Part shown: positions 17,647-25,498 of the stretch, in pieces
Position numbering within the stretch: position 1 is the stretch's first letter
Layout of the letters: the number at the start of each line of letters is the position of its first letter
Origin: a filamentous cyanobacterium ESFC-1
GTDB lineage: Bacteria > Cyanobacteriota > Cyanobacteriia > Cyanobacteriales > Spirulinaceae
Assembly (NCBI GenBank): GCA_000380225.1
Contig: KB904821.1
Coordinates: 2,440,657 to 2,504,656, forward strand
Direction: 5' to 3'
DNA length: 64,000 nucleotides
Program-made: the position numbers and the translations under genes
The notes under the pieces: model-generated
Seen by the model: the letters and a program-made list of their open reading frames with translations, nothing else
Databases searched by the model: none
Told to the model about the DNA's origin: nothing

Positions 17647-17670
17647 CAAGCGAGAGGCTGCGGTTTTTTT
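17642..17670 (+). terminator. Attenuator terminator 1
   Basis: AACCGCAAGC pairs with GCTGCGGTT (9 bp, one bulged A, GAGAG loop) and runs into seven Ts ending at 17670. It sits between leader peptides 1 and 2. Confidence 0.75.
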
Positions 17671-17688
17671 AGTGAAAATTTTAGCGCA

Positions 17689-17754
17689 ATGATTTACGAC
17701 GTTCAGTTCTTTTTTGGTTTTTGGTGGTTTAGCCCAACTTATGGTTCTGGGTAG
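17689..17754 (+). CDS. Aromatic leader peptide 2 (attenuator control ORF)
   Basis: A 21-codon ORF, ATG at 17689 to TAG at 17754. Nine of 21 residues are aromatic: Tyr3, Phe7, Phe8, Phe9, Phe11, Trp12, Trp13, Phe14, Tyr18, with FFFGFWWF at residues 7-14. It shares the 14-nt control segment TTTTTGGTGGTTTA in the same reading frame with leader 1 but is otherwise different. The last codons (GGT TCT GGG TAG) form the 5' strand of antiterminator 2. The pattern strongly suggests a second, serial ribosome-mediated attenuator for the DAHP synthase gene. Confidence 0.75.
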   Translation: MIYDVQFFFGFWWFSPTYGSG

Positions 17755-17791
17755 TCGTTGTTCTGCGAATTTCTACGTTTCACCCGGAATC
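17743..17791 (+). promoter_or_regulatory. Antiterminator hairpin 2
   Basis: GGTTCTGGGT (17743-17752) can pair with ACCCGGAATC (17782-17791) over 10 bp with two G-U pairs. The 3' strand is the whole 5' arm of terminator 2, so the structures are mutually exclusive, and the 5' strand overlaps the leader 2 stop codon. Confidence 0.6.
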
Positions 17792-17812
17792 ACACCAGAT
17801 TCCGGGTTTTTT
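17783..17812 (+). terminator. Attenuator terminator 2
   Basis: Perfect 9-bp stem CCCGGAATC / GATTCCGGG, ACACCA loop, followed by six Ts (17807-17812). It lies 44 nt before the DAHP synthase start codon, so it must be read through for expression. Confidence 0.88.
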
Positions 17813-17856
17813 GATGGTTTATTTCTCTCATCGTTCATTTTAGGAGTTTTGATTTC

Positions 17857-18711
17857 ATGGTTCAGGCTAAATTAGCAGCTTATAGCGACGAGAAACAAGT
17901 GACAACTGTAGCGTTGGGCGATCGCGCCTCTTTCGGAGGACAAGATATAGTCATTATTGGCGGCCCTTGTGCGGTGGAAAGTTTAGCCCAGATGGAAGCG
18001 GTGGCAGAAGGGTTACAAGATGCCCCGGTTCAAGGTTTACGCGGCGGCGTGTATAAGCCCCGTACATCCCCTTATTCCTTCCAAGGCTTGGGAGAAGAAG
18101 GTTTAGAGATTTTCGCCCAGATTAGGCGGCGTTACGGGCTACCTGTGGTAACGGAAGTGATGGCGATTTCGCAAATTGACGCGATCGCGCCTCATGCGGA
18201 TATGCTACAAGTAGGCAGTCGCAATATGCAGAATTTCGACCTTCTCAAAGCCCTCGGAGAAGTTGACAAACCCGTACTACTCAAGCGGGGACTAGCGGCA
18301 ACCATTGAAGAATTCATCGGTGCGGCTGAATATATCTTAAGTCACGGCAATCCTAATGTAGTGCTGTGCGAACGGGGGATTCGCAGTTTCGATTCCTACA
18401 CCCGCAATGTGTTGGATTTAGGGGCTGTGGTTGCCTTGAAACAAATTACCCATCTCCCCGTGATTGTAGACCCTTCCCATGCGGCAGGCAAACGGGAACT
18501 GATTGCACCTTTAGCCAAGGGCGCGATCGCCTGCGGAGCGGATGGTTTAATTATAGAATGCCATCCCCAGCCTGAAGAATCGGTTTCTGATGCCCGTCAA
18601 GCTTTATCTTTACCGGATATGGTGGCATTAGTTCAAAGTTTGCGTCCGGTTGCAGCAGCCGTGGGACGCAATATTATTGAAGTCAATCCACCGCAAACTT
18701 TAGCGGCTTAG
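17857..18711 (+). CDS. aroF: 3-deoxy-7-phosphoheptulonate (DAHP) synthase, type I-beta
   Basis: 284 residues. It condenses phosphoenolpyruvate and erythrose 4-phosphate, the first step of the shikimate pathway to Phe, Tyr and Trp; cytosolic. Motifs: IIGGPCAVES (metal/PEP-binding Cys), LRGGVYKPRTSPYSFQG, VTEVM, LQVGSRNMQNF, LLKRG, CERGIRSF, VIVDPSHAAGKR and IECHPQPEESVSDA. It lacks the N-terminal ferredoxin-like regulatory domain seen in some I-beta enzymes, so feedback by allosteric binding may be weak. That fits with control by the two attenuators upstream. TAGGAG lies 10 nt before the ATG. Confidence 0.93.
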   Translation: MVQAKLAAYSDEKQVTTVALGDRASFGGQDIVIIGGPCAVESLAQMEAVAEGLQDAPVQGLRGGVYKPRTSPYSFQGLGEEGLEIFAQIRRRYGLPVVTEVMAISQIDAIAPHADMLQVGSRNMQNFDLLKALGEVDKPVLLKRGLAATIEEFIGAAEYILSHGNPNVVLCERGIRSFDSYTRNVLDLGAVVALKQITHLPVIVDPSHAAGKRELIAPLAKGAIACGADGLIIECHPQPEESVSDARQALSLPDMVALVQSLRPVAAAVGRNIIEVNPPQTLAA

Positions 18712-19356
18712 TTGTTCTCTCACCCACTGACGAAAATTTAATTCAGCCTCTACTTCGTCTTGTTGCGCTTGTTCTAAAAAGCGATATAAATCCGTTTTTT
18801 GCATCAAGGCGAAAGTGGGGCTGGTTTCTACTTCTTGATATTGATTATTTTGCAGTTTATAGATTCTCAATTCTCGTCCGTTATACCGCCAAAACTCCGG
18901 TATCCCCAAGCTGGCATAAAAAGTATTTTTGTTGATGTCTGTAGAGGTAATATCAACTTCTACAATCAAGTCAGGGGGCGGGTCTTGATTAAAATCAATA
19001 TTACGTCCCGCGACTCTGGCTTGATTTTGGATATAGTAAGCATTATCCGGTTCAGCACCTCGCTGAAGTTCCTCGCGATTGATGGTTGTTGAACCCAGAG
19101 TTTTTATTTTCATACCCATTTCAACCACAAGAATCCGAATAAAAAGTTCAATCAGACGCACCGCAAATTCATGGTCTTCTAAAGGCATTGAAAATTCTAA
19201 GATTCCCTGATTATAAGTTAAACGGACGGCTCTTGTTTCCGGTAAAGCCGCTAGAATTTGTTGATAACCTTGCCAGGTTACATCCTGTATCGTGACTCGC
19301 TTTTCTCCTAGAATAGTTGTGGCTGTTTCAGAAGTATTGGGGAGATGACTAACCAT
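18700..19356 (-). CDS. Uma2-family endonuclease-like protein
   Basis: 218 residues; Uma2 nuclease fold with RLTYNQGILEFSMPLEDHEFAVRLIE at the front, then GAEPDNAYYIQNQ, DPPPDLIVEVDITSTDINKN and YASLGIPEFWRYNGRELRIY. The Asp, Glu and downstream Lys of the PD-(D/E)XK core are present. It is convergent with aroF, the two stop-codon regions overlapping by 12 nt. Biological role unknown. It stands alone on the minus strand. Confidence 0.87.
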   Translation of the reverse strand: MVSHLPNTSETATTILGEKRVTIQDVTWQGYQQILAALPETRAVRLTYNQGILEFSMPLEDHEFAVRLIELFIRILVVEMGMKIKTLGSTTINREELQRGAEPDNAYYIQNQARVAGRNIDFNQDPPPDLIVEVDITSTDINKNTFYASLGIPEFWRYNGRELRIYKLQNNQYQEVETSPTFALMQKTDLYRFLEQAQQDEVEAELNFRQWVREQLSR

Positions 19357-19466
19357 AGTTTTTCTGGGGGGAGATAAATTTTCTAAGCAAACTCTCAGAA
19401 TCTTGTTAGGTGACGTTCAGGTTATAGTTTCAGAATCAAGTTATACCTTCATTCAGGATAATTGTC

Positions 19467-19982
19467 ATGCAGTTAAAATCGGTGCGAGCGTTAGGGATTG
19501 CGAGTTTATTAATTTTAGGTGTAAGCTGTACTGCGGCTCAAGAAGCGAATAATAATACTCCTGAAACTACAGTAACCGCGAGTCCAACAGAAACGTCAGC
19601 CAATCCAGCCGGTGATACTGTCAAAGAAGATAGTAAAAGTATGGTAATTTCTGAGGGGAATTTTATTCAAGTGGATGCAGACCATCCCACCGAAGGAATG
19701 GCTAAGATTCTCGATATAGACGGACAGAAATATCTTGAATTTAATAATGACTTTAGTACTGTTGACGGGCCGGATGTGTTGGTAGTTTTGCATCGCGATC
19801 GCACCGTTCCGGTTAAAATAGAAGAAGCAGATTATGTCACCCTAGAAGCCCTACAAACGATTACGGGAGAACAACGCTACTTAATCCCCGATACGATTAA
19901 TCCTGAAGATTTTGGTTCGGTTGCGGTGTGGTGTCGTCGGTTTAATGTGACCTTTGGTTATGTCGATTTAGCGATGAATTGA
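19467..19982 (+). CDS. DM13-domain lipoprotein-like protein
   Basis: 171 residues. An N-terminal hydrophobic signal (ALGIASLLILGVSC, Cys at about 21) resembles a lipoprotein signal; a Thr/Ser/Pro-rich linker follows, then a DM13 domain (GMAKILDIDGQKYLEFNNDF, GPDVLVVLHRD, RYLIPDTINPEDFGSVAVWCRRFNVTFG). DM13 domains contain a conserved Cys and have been proposed to take part in redox or electron-transfer reactions at the cell surface. Likely anchored on the periplasmic side of a membrane. No operon partner is clear; the M48 protease follows 120 nt later. Confidence 0.8.
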   Translation: MQLKSVRALGIASLLILGVSCTAAQEANNNTPETTVTASPTETSANPAGDTVKEDSKSMVISEGNFIQVDADHPTEGMAKILDIDGQKYLEFNNDFSTVDGPDVLVVLHRDRTVPVKIEEADYVTLEALQTITGEQRYLIPDTINPEDFGSVAVWCRRFNVTFGYVDLAMN

Positions 19983-20102
19983 ACGCAGACAAACCTCAAA
20001 ATCTCCCAACACCAGAAGCCACTAAATTACTATCCCCAGACAGATGTAAACCGAGTCAAACCTACGGTAGCGTGACGACAGCAACCATATCGGGAAAGAA
20101 AC

Positions 20103-20951
20103 GTGCAGAAATTCTTAATTCGCGTTGGCTTAGGGTTGATTATCGCTGTTTTTGGCTTGATTAGTTACTGTACTAATGTCACCGAAAACCCGATTACCGG
20201 GGAACAGCAGCGCATTCAGTTGTCACCTCGTCAGGAAATAACTTTGGGGGTAGAAGCCAGAGACGAGTTAGCCGTCGAATATGGGGGATTGTACCCCAAT
20301 CGTGCCTTACAAACTTACATCGACCGCGTTGGGACAGAAGTGGTCAGCGAGTCAGTTGCCTCAGAATCCCCTTATATCTTTGAATTTCACCTTTTAGACG
20401 ATCCTACTACAGTCAATGCCTTTGCCCTCCCTGGCGGGCAAATTTTCATTACCACAGGCTTATTACAACGCCTAGAGACAGAAGCCCAACTCGCAGGAGT
20501 TCTTGCCCATGAAGTGGGTCACGTTATTGCCCGTCACGGGGCAGAACATTTAGCCCGTCAGCAGTTGGGGGCAGCGTTGGTGAATGCGGTGGGGGTGGCG
20601 GCTAGTGAAACCCCCGAACAAGGGCAACAAGCGGCGGTTGTAGCCCAAGCGATTAATCAATTGATTGGGTTGCGCTATGGTCGAGAAGATGAGTTAGAAA
20701 GCGATCGCCTCGGCTTTCAATTTATGACCAATGCGGGGTATAATCCCCAAGGCATCGTGGAGTTAATGCAGATTCTTAATGCTGCGTCGGGGCAGAATCC
20801 CCCAGAGTTCCTGAGTACCCACCCCAACCCCAACAACCGCGTCGAACGCTTACAGGAGTTGATTGCAGAACGTTATCCCCAGGGTATTCCGGCTTCCCTC
20901 GAAGAAGGAGAACAGGATTTTACTCAACAGGTTGATTTGGCTCTGAATTAG
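20103..20951 (+). CDS. M48-family zinc metallopeptidase
   Basis: 282 residues from a GTG at 20103. A membrane/lipoprotein signal (LGLIIAVFGLISYC, Cys23) leads to an M48 catalytic domain with HEVGH at 136-140 and a third zinc ligand Glu in DELESDRLG (about 197). It resembles BepA/LoiP-type proteases of the periplasm that act in envelope protein quality control; this function is inferred from the family. The 3' end overlaps the end of the convergent fraD gene by 32 nt. Confidence 0.88.
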   Translation: MQKFLIRVGLGLIIAVFGLISYCTNVTENPITGEQQRIQLSPRQEITLGVEARDELAVEYGGLYPNRALQTYIDRVGTEVVSESVASESPYIFEFHLLDDPTTVNAFALPGGQIFITTGLLQRLETEAQLAGVLAHEVGHVIARHGAEHLARQQLGAALVNAVGVAASETPEQGQQAAVVAQAINQLIGLRYGREDELESDRLGFQFMTNAGYNPQGIVELMQILNAASGQNPPEFLSTHPNPNNRVERLQELIAERYPQGIPASLEEGEQDFTQQVDLALN

Positions 20952-21894
20952 GCGGGATATCGAGTTTTTGGGCGCGATCGCATTCTACATCAACTACAGC
21001 CGTTTGAAAATCATCTTCAGCCTGAAAAGCTTCTCGAATTTGGCAGATTTTCCGGTGAACCGGCGCACCTACACTCGATTGCGGCCCGTTCCACGACGCA
21101 GTAAATTGTAACCTGTAGCCAGAGGCTTGATTCAAGAGTTGGTACTCGACATCCCATAATGCCCGTTCTAAGGGCGTTAACTGCTCATCCGCCGCACTCA
21201 CCACCACTCCAGTCAGATTTTCCTCGCGGTTTGCGGGTTGCATCCATTTCTGTACCTCTGACCAAGATAAAGGGACGAGGGTGGTTTCTAATTCTACTGC
21301 GATCGCATTTAAAAATTCTACCCCTTGGGGCGATCGCGTTTCAAGTTCAATTGCCACAACATTTCCATCTAAATCATCACTGAGTAAAGCCGGATAATCC
21401 TCCGTCCAAGCTTGGATGACAAAGAGTAATTGTAACCAGCAAGAAATTAACGCCTGAGTACTCAGTAAAGTGACAATACTAGGGCGTTTTTCGGGTTTGG
21501 GGGAATGGAGTTCTAAGTTTCGGTCGGTAAAATCAGGTAAGACCGCAATAACACCAGAAAAAAGCGGCCAAGTAATTAAAGCAGCTTGGGGAATTGTCCC
21601 GGTAAGATTACCAAAAAATAAGACTGAAACTAATGCTCCTGTCACCCAAGGAATAAGTTTAAAATTGTAATGAACCCCCCACCATTGCACCGTAAAAATT
21701 AAAAAAACTTGACCCAAAGTGCTGCTAAAATCTCGAACCCAATCAATTCCCAAAACCCAACAAATGACCGCTACAATAAAAGAAAATAAAGTCAAACGCG
21801 CTAATCCTTGCCAAGAATAAGCTGTGGGTGCATCAAAAGCAGGTTTAGCAAACTGCCAGAAACTTTGGATGATATCCTGAATTTGTTTTAGCAC
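20920..21894 (-). CDS. fraD: FraD-like septal protein (DUF5357)
   Basis: 324 residues: a cytoplasmic N-terminus, about five membrane segments in the first 150 residues (LTLFSFIVAVICWVLGI, LGQVFLIFTVQWWGV, LIPWVTGALVSVLFFGN, AALITWPLFSGVIAVL, LLSTQALISCWLQLLFVI) and a soluble C-terminal domain. In Anabaena, FraD localises to septa and is needed for septal junctions and filament integrity. The pairing here with a FraC-like gene 7 nt upstream repeats the fraC-fraD order known there. No fraE follows. Its presence supports a filamentous host. Confidence 0.8.
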   Translation of the reverse strand: MLKQIQDIIQSFWQFAKPAFDAPTAYSWQGLARLTLFSFIVAVICWVLGIDWVRDFSSTLGQVFLIFTVQWWGVHYNFKLIPWVTGALVSVLFFGNLTGTIPQAALITWPLFSGVIAVLPDFTDRNLELHSPKPEKRPSIVTLLSTQALISCWLQLLFVIQAWTEDYPALLSDDLDGNVVAIELETRSPQGVEFLNAIAVELETTLVPLSWSEVQKWMQPANREENLTGVVVSAADEQLTPLERALWDVEYQLLNQASGYRLQFTASWNGPQSSVGAPVHRKICQIREAFQAEDDFQTAVVDVECDRAQKLDIPPNSEPNQPVE

Positions 21895-21901
21895 AATTTT
21901 A

Positions 21902-22438
21902 TTAATTAAAAAGTAACTGCAAGAACATTAATCCTAAAACTGCTATCACGCTCAATAAATTTCCCAGAAAAACCGTTTTATTTTTTTCTCGATCATCTTG
22001 GCTAAATGCTAAACGAACTCGTAACACAAAAGTTGAATCACTTTCTGTAATGTCTTGTTCTGATAAGTCTTCAATAGGCTGAGTAGAAACTTTGAGAATA
22101 TCTAGAATTTTGATTTTGATAAAACAGACCAAAACATAAGTTAAAATAAAACCAATAACAATCCAAGGATCGATTGGAATATCATCAAAAGATTCAAAAG
22201 AACTACTAAACAAAATTAAACTAATAATTCTAAAGCGTATCCATTGGGGTAACTGTCCTTCAGAGCCAAAAAGAAATAACCATAAAATAACGCTGGTAAT
22301 CAGATTAGCCGCAGTGACATATTGAACACTATCTTGTCTTGTCCAGTGTAACTGCTTGCGAAACAAAAAAGACTCAATGGTAATACTCACCAGTAAAGCA
22401 ATGATTTGAAAAGCAATAATCGAGATGGGTAAAATCAT
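21902..22438 (-). CDS. fraC: FraC-like filament integrity protein
   Basis: 178 residues from the ATG at 22438 (MILPISIIAFQIIALLVSI). An upstream in-frame ATG at 22471 would add 11 residues encoded by an intergenic repeat (ACAATGT-type), so I reject it; the chosen length matches Anabaena FraC, about 179 residues. Three membrane segments are visible, plus the conserved ESFLFRKQLHWTRQDSVQYVTAANLITS region. It sits in the plasma membrane at cell septa and helps filament integrity and intercellular exchange with FraD, encoded 7 nt downstream. Confidence 0.82.
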   Translation of the reverse strand: MILPISIIAFQIIALLVSITIESFLFRKQLHWTRQDSVQYVTAANLITSVILWLFLFGSEGQLPQWIRFRIISLILFSSSFESFDDIPIDPWIVIGFILTYVLVCFIKIKILDILKVSTQPIEDLSEQDITESDSTFVLRVRLAFSQDDREKNKTVFLGNLLSVIAVLGLMFLQLLFN

Positions 22439-22663
22439 AATAATGTATAATTGACAATGGATAATGTACAATTAGAAATACATAAAGTTTTTAGCTTAAA
22501 AATAACTTACGATACAAGCTTTTTTCGATGGTAAAAGTTATCCTGATTAACAAGGTTTTGATTGCTAATTATAACCGACTAAATGAGGTTCGACTGTTCC
22601 CAATTCTGATATAAATACTATATAATATCCTACTAATAACAAACAACTAATAACTAACTACCC

Positions 22664-23041
22664 ATGACAATTCTCGACATTCTTCGAGACGACTATAAAC
22701 GCTTTCCCGATAATCAAACCTTTGAAATCTACGCCTCCGATGTTTATTTCAAAGACCCCCTCAACGAATTTAGAGGACTACCGCAATACCAAAAAACCAT
22801 CCAATTCATCCAAACCTGGTTTCAGGATGTGCAGATGGACTTACACGACATCCAGCAGCAAGACCAGCAAATCAACACTGAATGGACGCTCCACTGGACG
22901 ACTCCGTTACCCTGGAAACCTCGTATCGCGATTCCGGGCCGCAGCGAATTAAAACTCAATCAGGATAACTTAGTCTGTTCTCATATTGATTACTGGCATT
23001 GTTCGCGCCTCGATGTCCTCAAGCAACACTTCTTTCATTAG
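22664..23041 (+). CDS. DUF2358-domain protein (SnoaL-like fold)
   Basis: 125 residues, MTILDILRDDYKRFPDNQTFEIYASDVYFKDPLNEFRG onward, with WTLHWTTPLPWKPRI and HIDYWHCSRLDVLKQHFF. DUF2358 is restricted to cyanobacteria and plants and resembles the cystatin-like/NTF2 fold; the function is unknown. It is 41 nt upstream of the ArsA ATPase gene and may be co-transcribed with it. Confidence 0.85.
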   Translation: MTILDILRDDYKRFPDNQTFEIYASDVYFKDPLNEFRGLPQYQKTIQFIQTWFQDVQMDLHDIQQQDQQINTEWTLHWTTPLPWKPRIAIPGRSELKLNQDNLVCSHIDYWHCSRLDVLKQHFFH

Positions 23042-23082
23042 AATTATGATAAGGAATGTAAACTTCTCTGGACTAACCAATT

Positions 23083-24264
23083 ATGCGCGTAATTTTAATG
23101 ACGGGAAAAGGCGGTGTCGGCAAAACCTCCGTTGCCGCGGCCACGGGGTTGCGGTGTGCCGAACTCGGCTACAAAACCCTCGTCCTCAGCACTGACCCTG
23201 CTCACTCCCTCGCGGATAGCTTCGACCAAGAAATGGGTCACGAACCCCAACAAGTCCGTCCGAACCTCTGGGGGGCAGAACTCGACGCGCTGATGGAGCT
23301 AGAAGGCAACTGGGGAGCAGTGAAACGTTATATTACCCAAGTGCTGCAAGCGAGAGGATTAGAAGGGGTACAAGCGGAAGAATTGGCGATTTTGCCGGGA
23401 ATGGATGAAATTTTCGGTTTGGTTCGCATGAAACGCCATTATGACGAAGGGACTTATGATGTGCTGATTATTGACTCGGCTCCGACGGGGACGGCGTTAC
23501 GGTTGTTGAGCATCCCGGAAGTGGGCGGTTGGTACATGAGAAGATTTTACAAACCGTTACAAGGAATGTCGGTAGCCCTTAGACCCCTGGTTGAACCGTT
23601 GTTTAAGCCGATTGCGGGTTTCTCCCTTCCTGACAAGGAAGTGATGGATGCGCCTTATGAATTTTACGAGCAAATCGAGCAGTTAGAGAAAGTTTTAACG
23701 GATAATGCCCAGACTTCGGTGCGTTTGGTCACGAATCCTGAAAAGATGGTGATTAAAGAGTCTTTACGCGCTCATGCTTATTTAAGCTTGTACAATGTGG
23801 CAACGGATATGGTGGTTGCGAATCGCATTATTCCCGATACGGTGAGTGACCCATTCTTTAGTAAGTGGAAGGAGAATCAACAAGTTTATAAGCAAGAAAT
23901 TCACGACAATTTCCATCCGCTTCCGGTTAAAGAAGTGCCGCTTTTCTCTGAGGAAATGTGTGGCTTAGAGGCTTTAGAACGGTTGAAAGAAACCCTGTAT
24001 GCCGATGAAGACCCGGCGCAAGTTTACCATAAAGAAGATACAATTCGCGTGATTCAAGACAAACAGGATTATCACTTGGAGTTGTATCTACCGGGGATTA
24101 CCAAAGATAAGGTTCAGTTGAATAAAACTGGAGATGAGTTAAATATTCGCATTGGTAATCATCGCCGTAATTTGGTACTTCCCCAAGCGTTAGCGGCTTT
24201 GAGTCCTGCGGGGGCAAAGATGGAGGAAGATTACCTGAAAATTCGCTTTAGTGCTGGCACATAA
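23083..24264 (+). CDS. ArsA/Get3-type ATPase with C-terminal alpha-crystallin-like domain
   Basis: 393 residues. The deviant Walker A P-loop GKGGVGKT is at 8-15, [12 protein letters not shown] follows as switch [15 protein letters not shown] as switch II. The last 90 residues ([36 protein letters not shown]) form an ArsA-HSP20 domain. This fusion is typical of cyanobacteria and plastids; roles in tail-anchored protein targeting or in anion handling have been suggested for relatives. Cytosolic. No arsenic genes are nearby, so arsenite export is unlikely. Confidence 0.88.
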   Translation: MRVILMTGKGGVGKTSVAAATGLRCAELGYKTLVLSTDPAHSLADSFDQEMGHEPQQVRPNLWGAELDALMELEGNWGAVKRYITQVLQARGLEGVQAEELAILPGMDEIFGLVRMKRHYDEGTYDVLIIDSAPTGTALRLLSIPEVGGWYMRRFYKPLQGMSVALRPLVEPLFKPIAGFSLPDKEVMDAPYEFYEQIEQLEKVLTDNAQTSVRLVTNPEKMVIKESLRAHAYLSLYNVATDMVVANRIIPDTVSDPFFSKWKENQQVYKQEIHDNFHPLPVKEVPLFSEEMCGLEALERLKETLYADEDPAQVYHKEDTIRVIQDKQDYHLELYLPGITKDKVQLNKTGDELNIRIGNHRRNLVLPQALAALSPAGAKMEEDYLKIRFSAGT

Positions 24265-24321
24265 CCTTTGTCCTTGTTGGGTTTTGTGGTCTCAACCCAA
24301 CCTACGCGAAAACCCGAAAAC

Positions 24322-24430
24322 GGTGGGTTACGGCGGATAGCTAAATTGCTCTCACAGCTTATGTTTTAGCCGCCTAACCCACCCTACGATAAAGCTACCT
24401 AATCTACATTTTTAGCTGTGTCACGGCACT
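24322..24430. repeat. GGTGGGTTACGGCGG inverted-repeat element, copy A
   Basis: Left arm GGTGGGTTACGGCGGA (24322-24337) pairs with right arm TAGCCGCCTAACCCACC (24367-24383); a trailing CTTTTAGCTGTGTCACG-type tail follows. Related copies are at 52874, 52995 and 55369. Confidence 0.85.
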
Positions 24431-24491
24431 AGGTTTAAACCGTGGTTGTTTTTTCGGATTTGATATTAAGAAGGCTGTACGGTTAAGACTT

Positions 24492-24827
24492 CTACAAGAG
24501 GCGGAAGATGAAGGGGTAGCGATAGGGTTTTTCGGGATTTTCGAGGATTTTGACAATGGCGATAATCGGCATGACAATGGTAGCAACCCCTAAAAGAGCG
24601 AGTAGGGGAATGCCAATGACAATGAATGATAAAAGCGCGAAAACCAGCCCATAAATGAAGACGTTGAGATGGAAATTTAAAGATTCTTTGGCATTAGCTT
24701 TGATTACACTATCGTCAAGCGCTACCATCAAAATAATAGGAATGGCAATGGACAATAGGAACGAGCTAAAAAATATAGCCGCGTGACTTACGATTGATAA
24801 TATTTTACGTTGACTGTCAGGATTCAT
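24492..24827 (-). CDS. DUF4870-domain small membrane protein
   Basis: 111 residues, three to four membrane helices (IVSHAAIFFSSFLLSIAIPII, FHLNVFIYGLVFALLSFIVI, IPLLALLGVATIVMPIIAIV) with the family signature KANAKESLNFHLN between helices 1 and 2. DUF4870/Tic20-like proteins are inner-membrane proteins of unknown function. It has its own minus-strand promoter region upstream and is divergent from msrA. Confidence 0.82.
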   Translation of the reverse strand: MNPDSQRKILSIVSHAAIFFSSFLLSIAIPIILMVALDDSVIKANAKESLNFHLNVFIYGLVFALLSFIVIGIPLLALLGVATIVMPIIAIVKILENPEKPYRYPFIFRLL

Positions 24828-24927
24828 AATAGTTTTAGCAATCGCGACGATTCTTCAATTTTAACCAGTGGAAACGCCCGATTCGCTACTCAAGCCTTAA
24901 ATTTACATAAAAATTAACCGAGGGAAA

Positions 24928-25392
24928 ATGGAAAAAGCAACATGGGGTGCGGGTTGTTTTTGGGGAGTAGAAGCGACGTTTCGGCGCATTCAGGGGGTCG
25001 TTTCTACTTCGGTGGGGTATATGGGGGGTCATTGGGAAAACCCGTGTTACCTGGATGTTTGTGCGCGGGTGACGGGTCATGCGGAGGTGGTACAAGTCGA
25101 ATATGACCCGCAGCAAGTTTCTTATCAAGACTTATTAGAAACCTTTTGGGATGGCCACGACCCTACCAGTTTAAATCGTCAAGGGCCCGATCGCGGCGAA
25201 CAATATCGCTCGGTTATTTTTTATCATACCCCCGAACAAAAACAACTCGCGATCGCGTCGAAACAAAAACAACAAAATTCCGGGAAATACGACCGCGATA
25301 TTGTCACAGAAATCAAGCCCGCTTCGGCTTATTATTTGGCTTCCGAGGAACACCAACAATACTTTGAAAAGCGCCAGAAGTCCCGCAAATAA
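24928..25392 (+). CDS. msrA: Peptide-methionine (S)-S-oxide reductase MsrA
   Basis: 154 residues; catalytic GCFWG at 9-13 (Cys10), then [31 protein letters not shown] and [23 protein letters not shown], the MsrA core. It reduces methionine-S-sulfoxide in proteins using thioredoxin. Slightly shorter than many MsrA proteins at the C-terminus, which lacks the recycling cysteines there; internal cysteines at about 43 and 48 may take that role. Confidence 0.93.
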   Translation: MEKATWGAGCFWGVEATFRRIQGVVSTSVGYMGGHWENPCYLDVCARVTGHAEVVQVEYDPQQVSYQDLLETFWDGHDPTSLNRQGPDRGEQYRSVIFYHTPEQKQLAIASKQKQQNSGKYDRDIVTEIKPASAYYLASEEHQQYFEKRQKSRK

Positions 25393-25395
25393 AGC

Positions 25396-25485
25396 TTAGG
25401 GATTGGTCGCTGGGGCGATCGCGTCATAAGCGGGTTTGGGGCGATAATATTGATCGAAGATTAAAAGTGCGCCCGATTGTCCCAT
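25396..25485 (-). pseudogene. Remnant of a GH10 xylanase-type gene (C-terminal end)
   Basis: A 29-codon minus-strand frame ending at 25396 contains GALLIFDQYYRPKPAYDAI, the characteristic end of glycoside hydrolase family 10 domains (LIFD-x-x-YxPKPAY). Only the last strand/helix is present. The preceding in-frame stop is at 25495-25497 and the rest of the gene is gone, replaced by the SDR gene. Confidence 0.55.
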
Positions 25486-25498
25486 AAAACGACTCTAT

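Noticed and set aside
17596..17670. A T-box or metabolite riboswitch
   Set aside because: No T-box sequence or specifier loop and no known aptamer core were found; leader ORFs with FWWF explain the structures better.
17492..17692. A 66-codon frame covering attenuator 1
   Set aside because: It is out of frame with the aromatic-rich leader, crosses the terminator and has no recognisable family.
17814..17843. Third mini-ORF of nine codons (MVYFSHRSF) just before the aroF ribosome-binding site
   Set aside because: It holds Tyr and Phe codons but is very short, with no hairpin after it; kept out for lack of support.
22439..22471. Extended FraC N-terminus (MYIIHCQLYII)
   Set aside because: Encoded by an intergenic ACAATGT-type repeat; the downstream ATG gives the family length.
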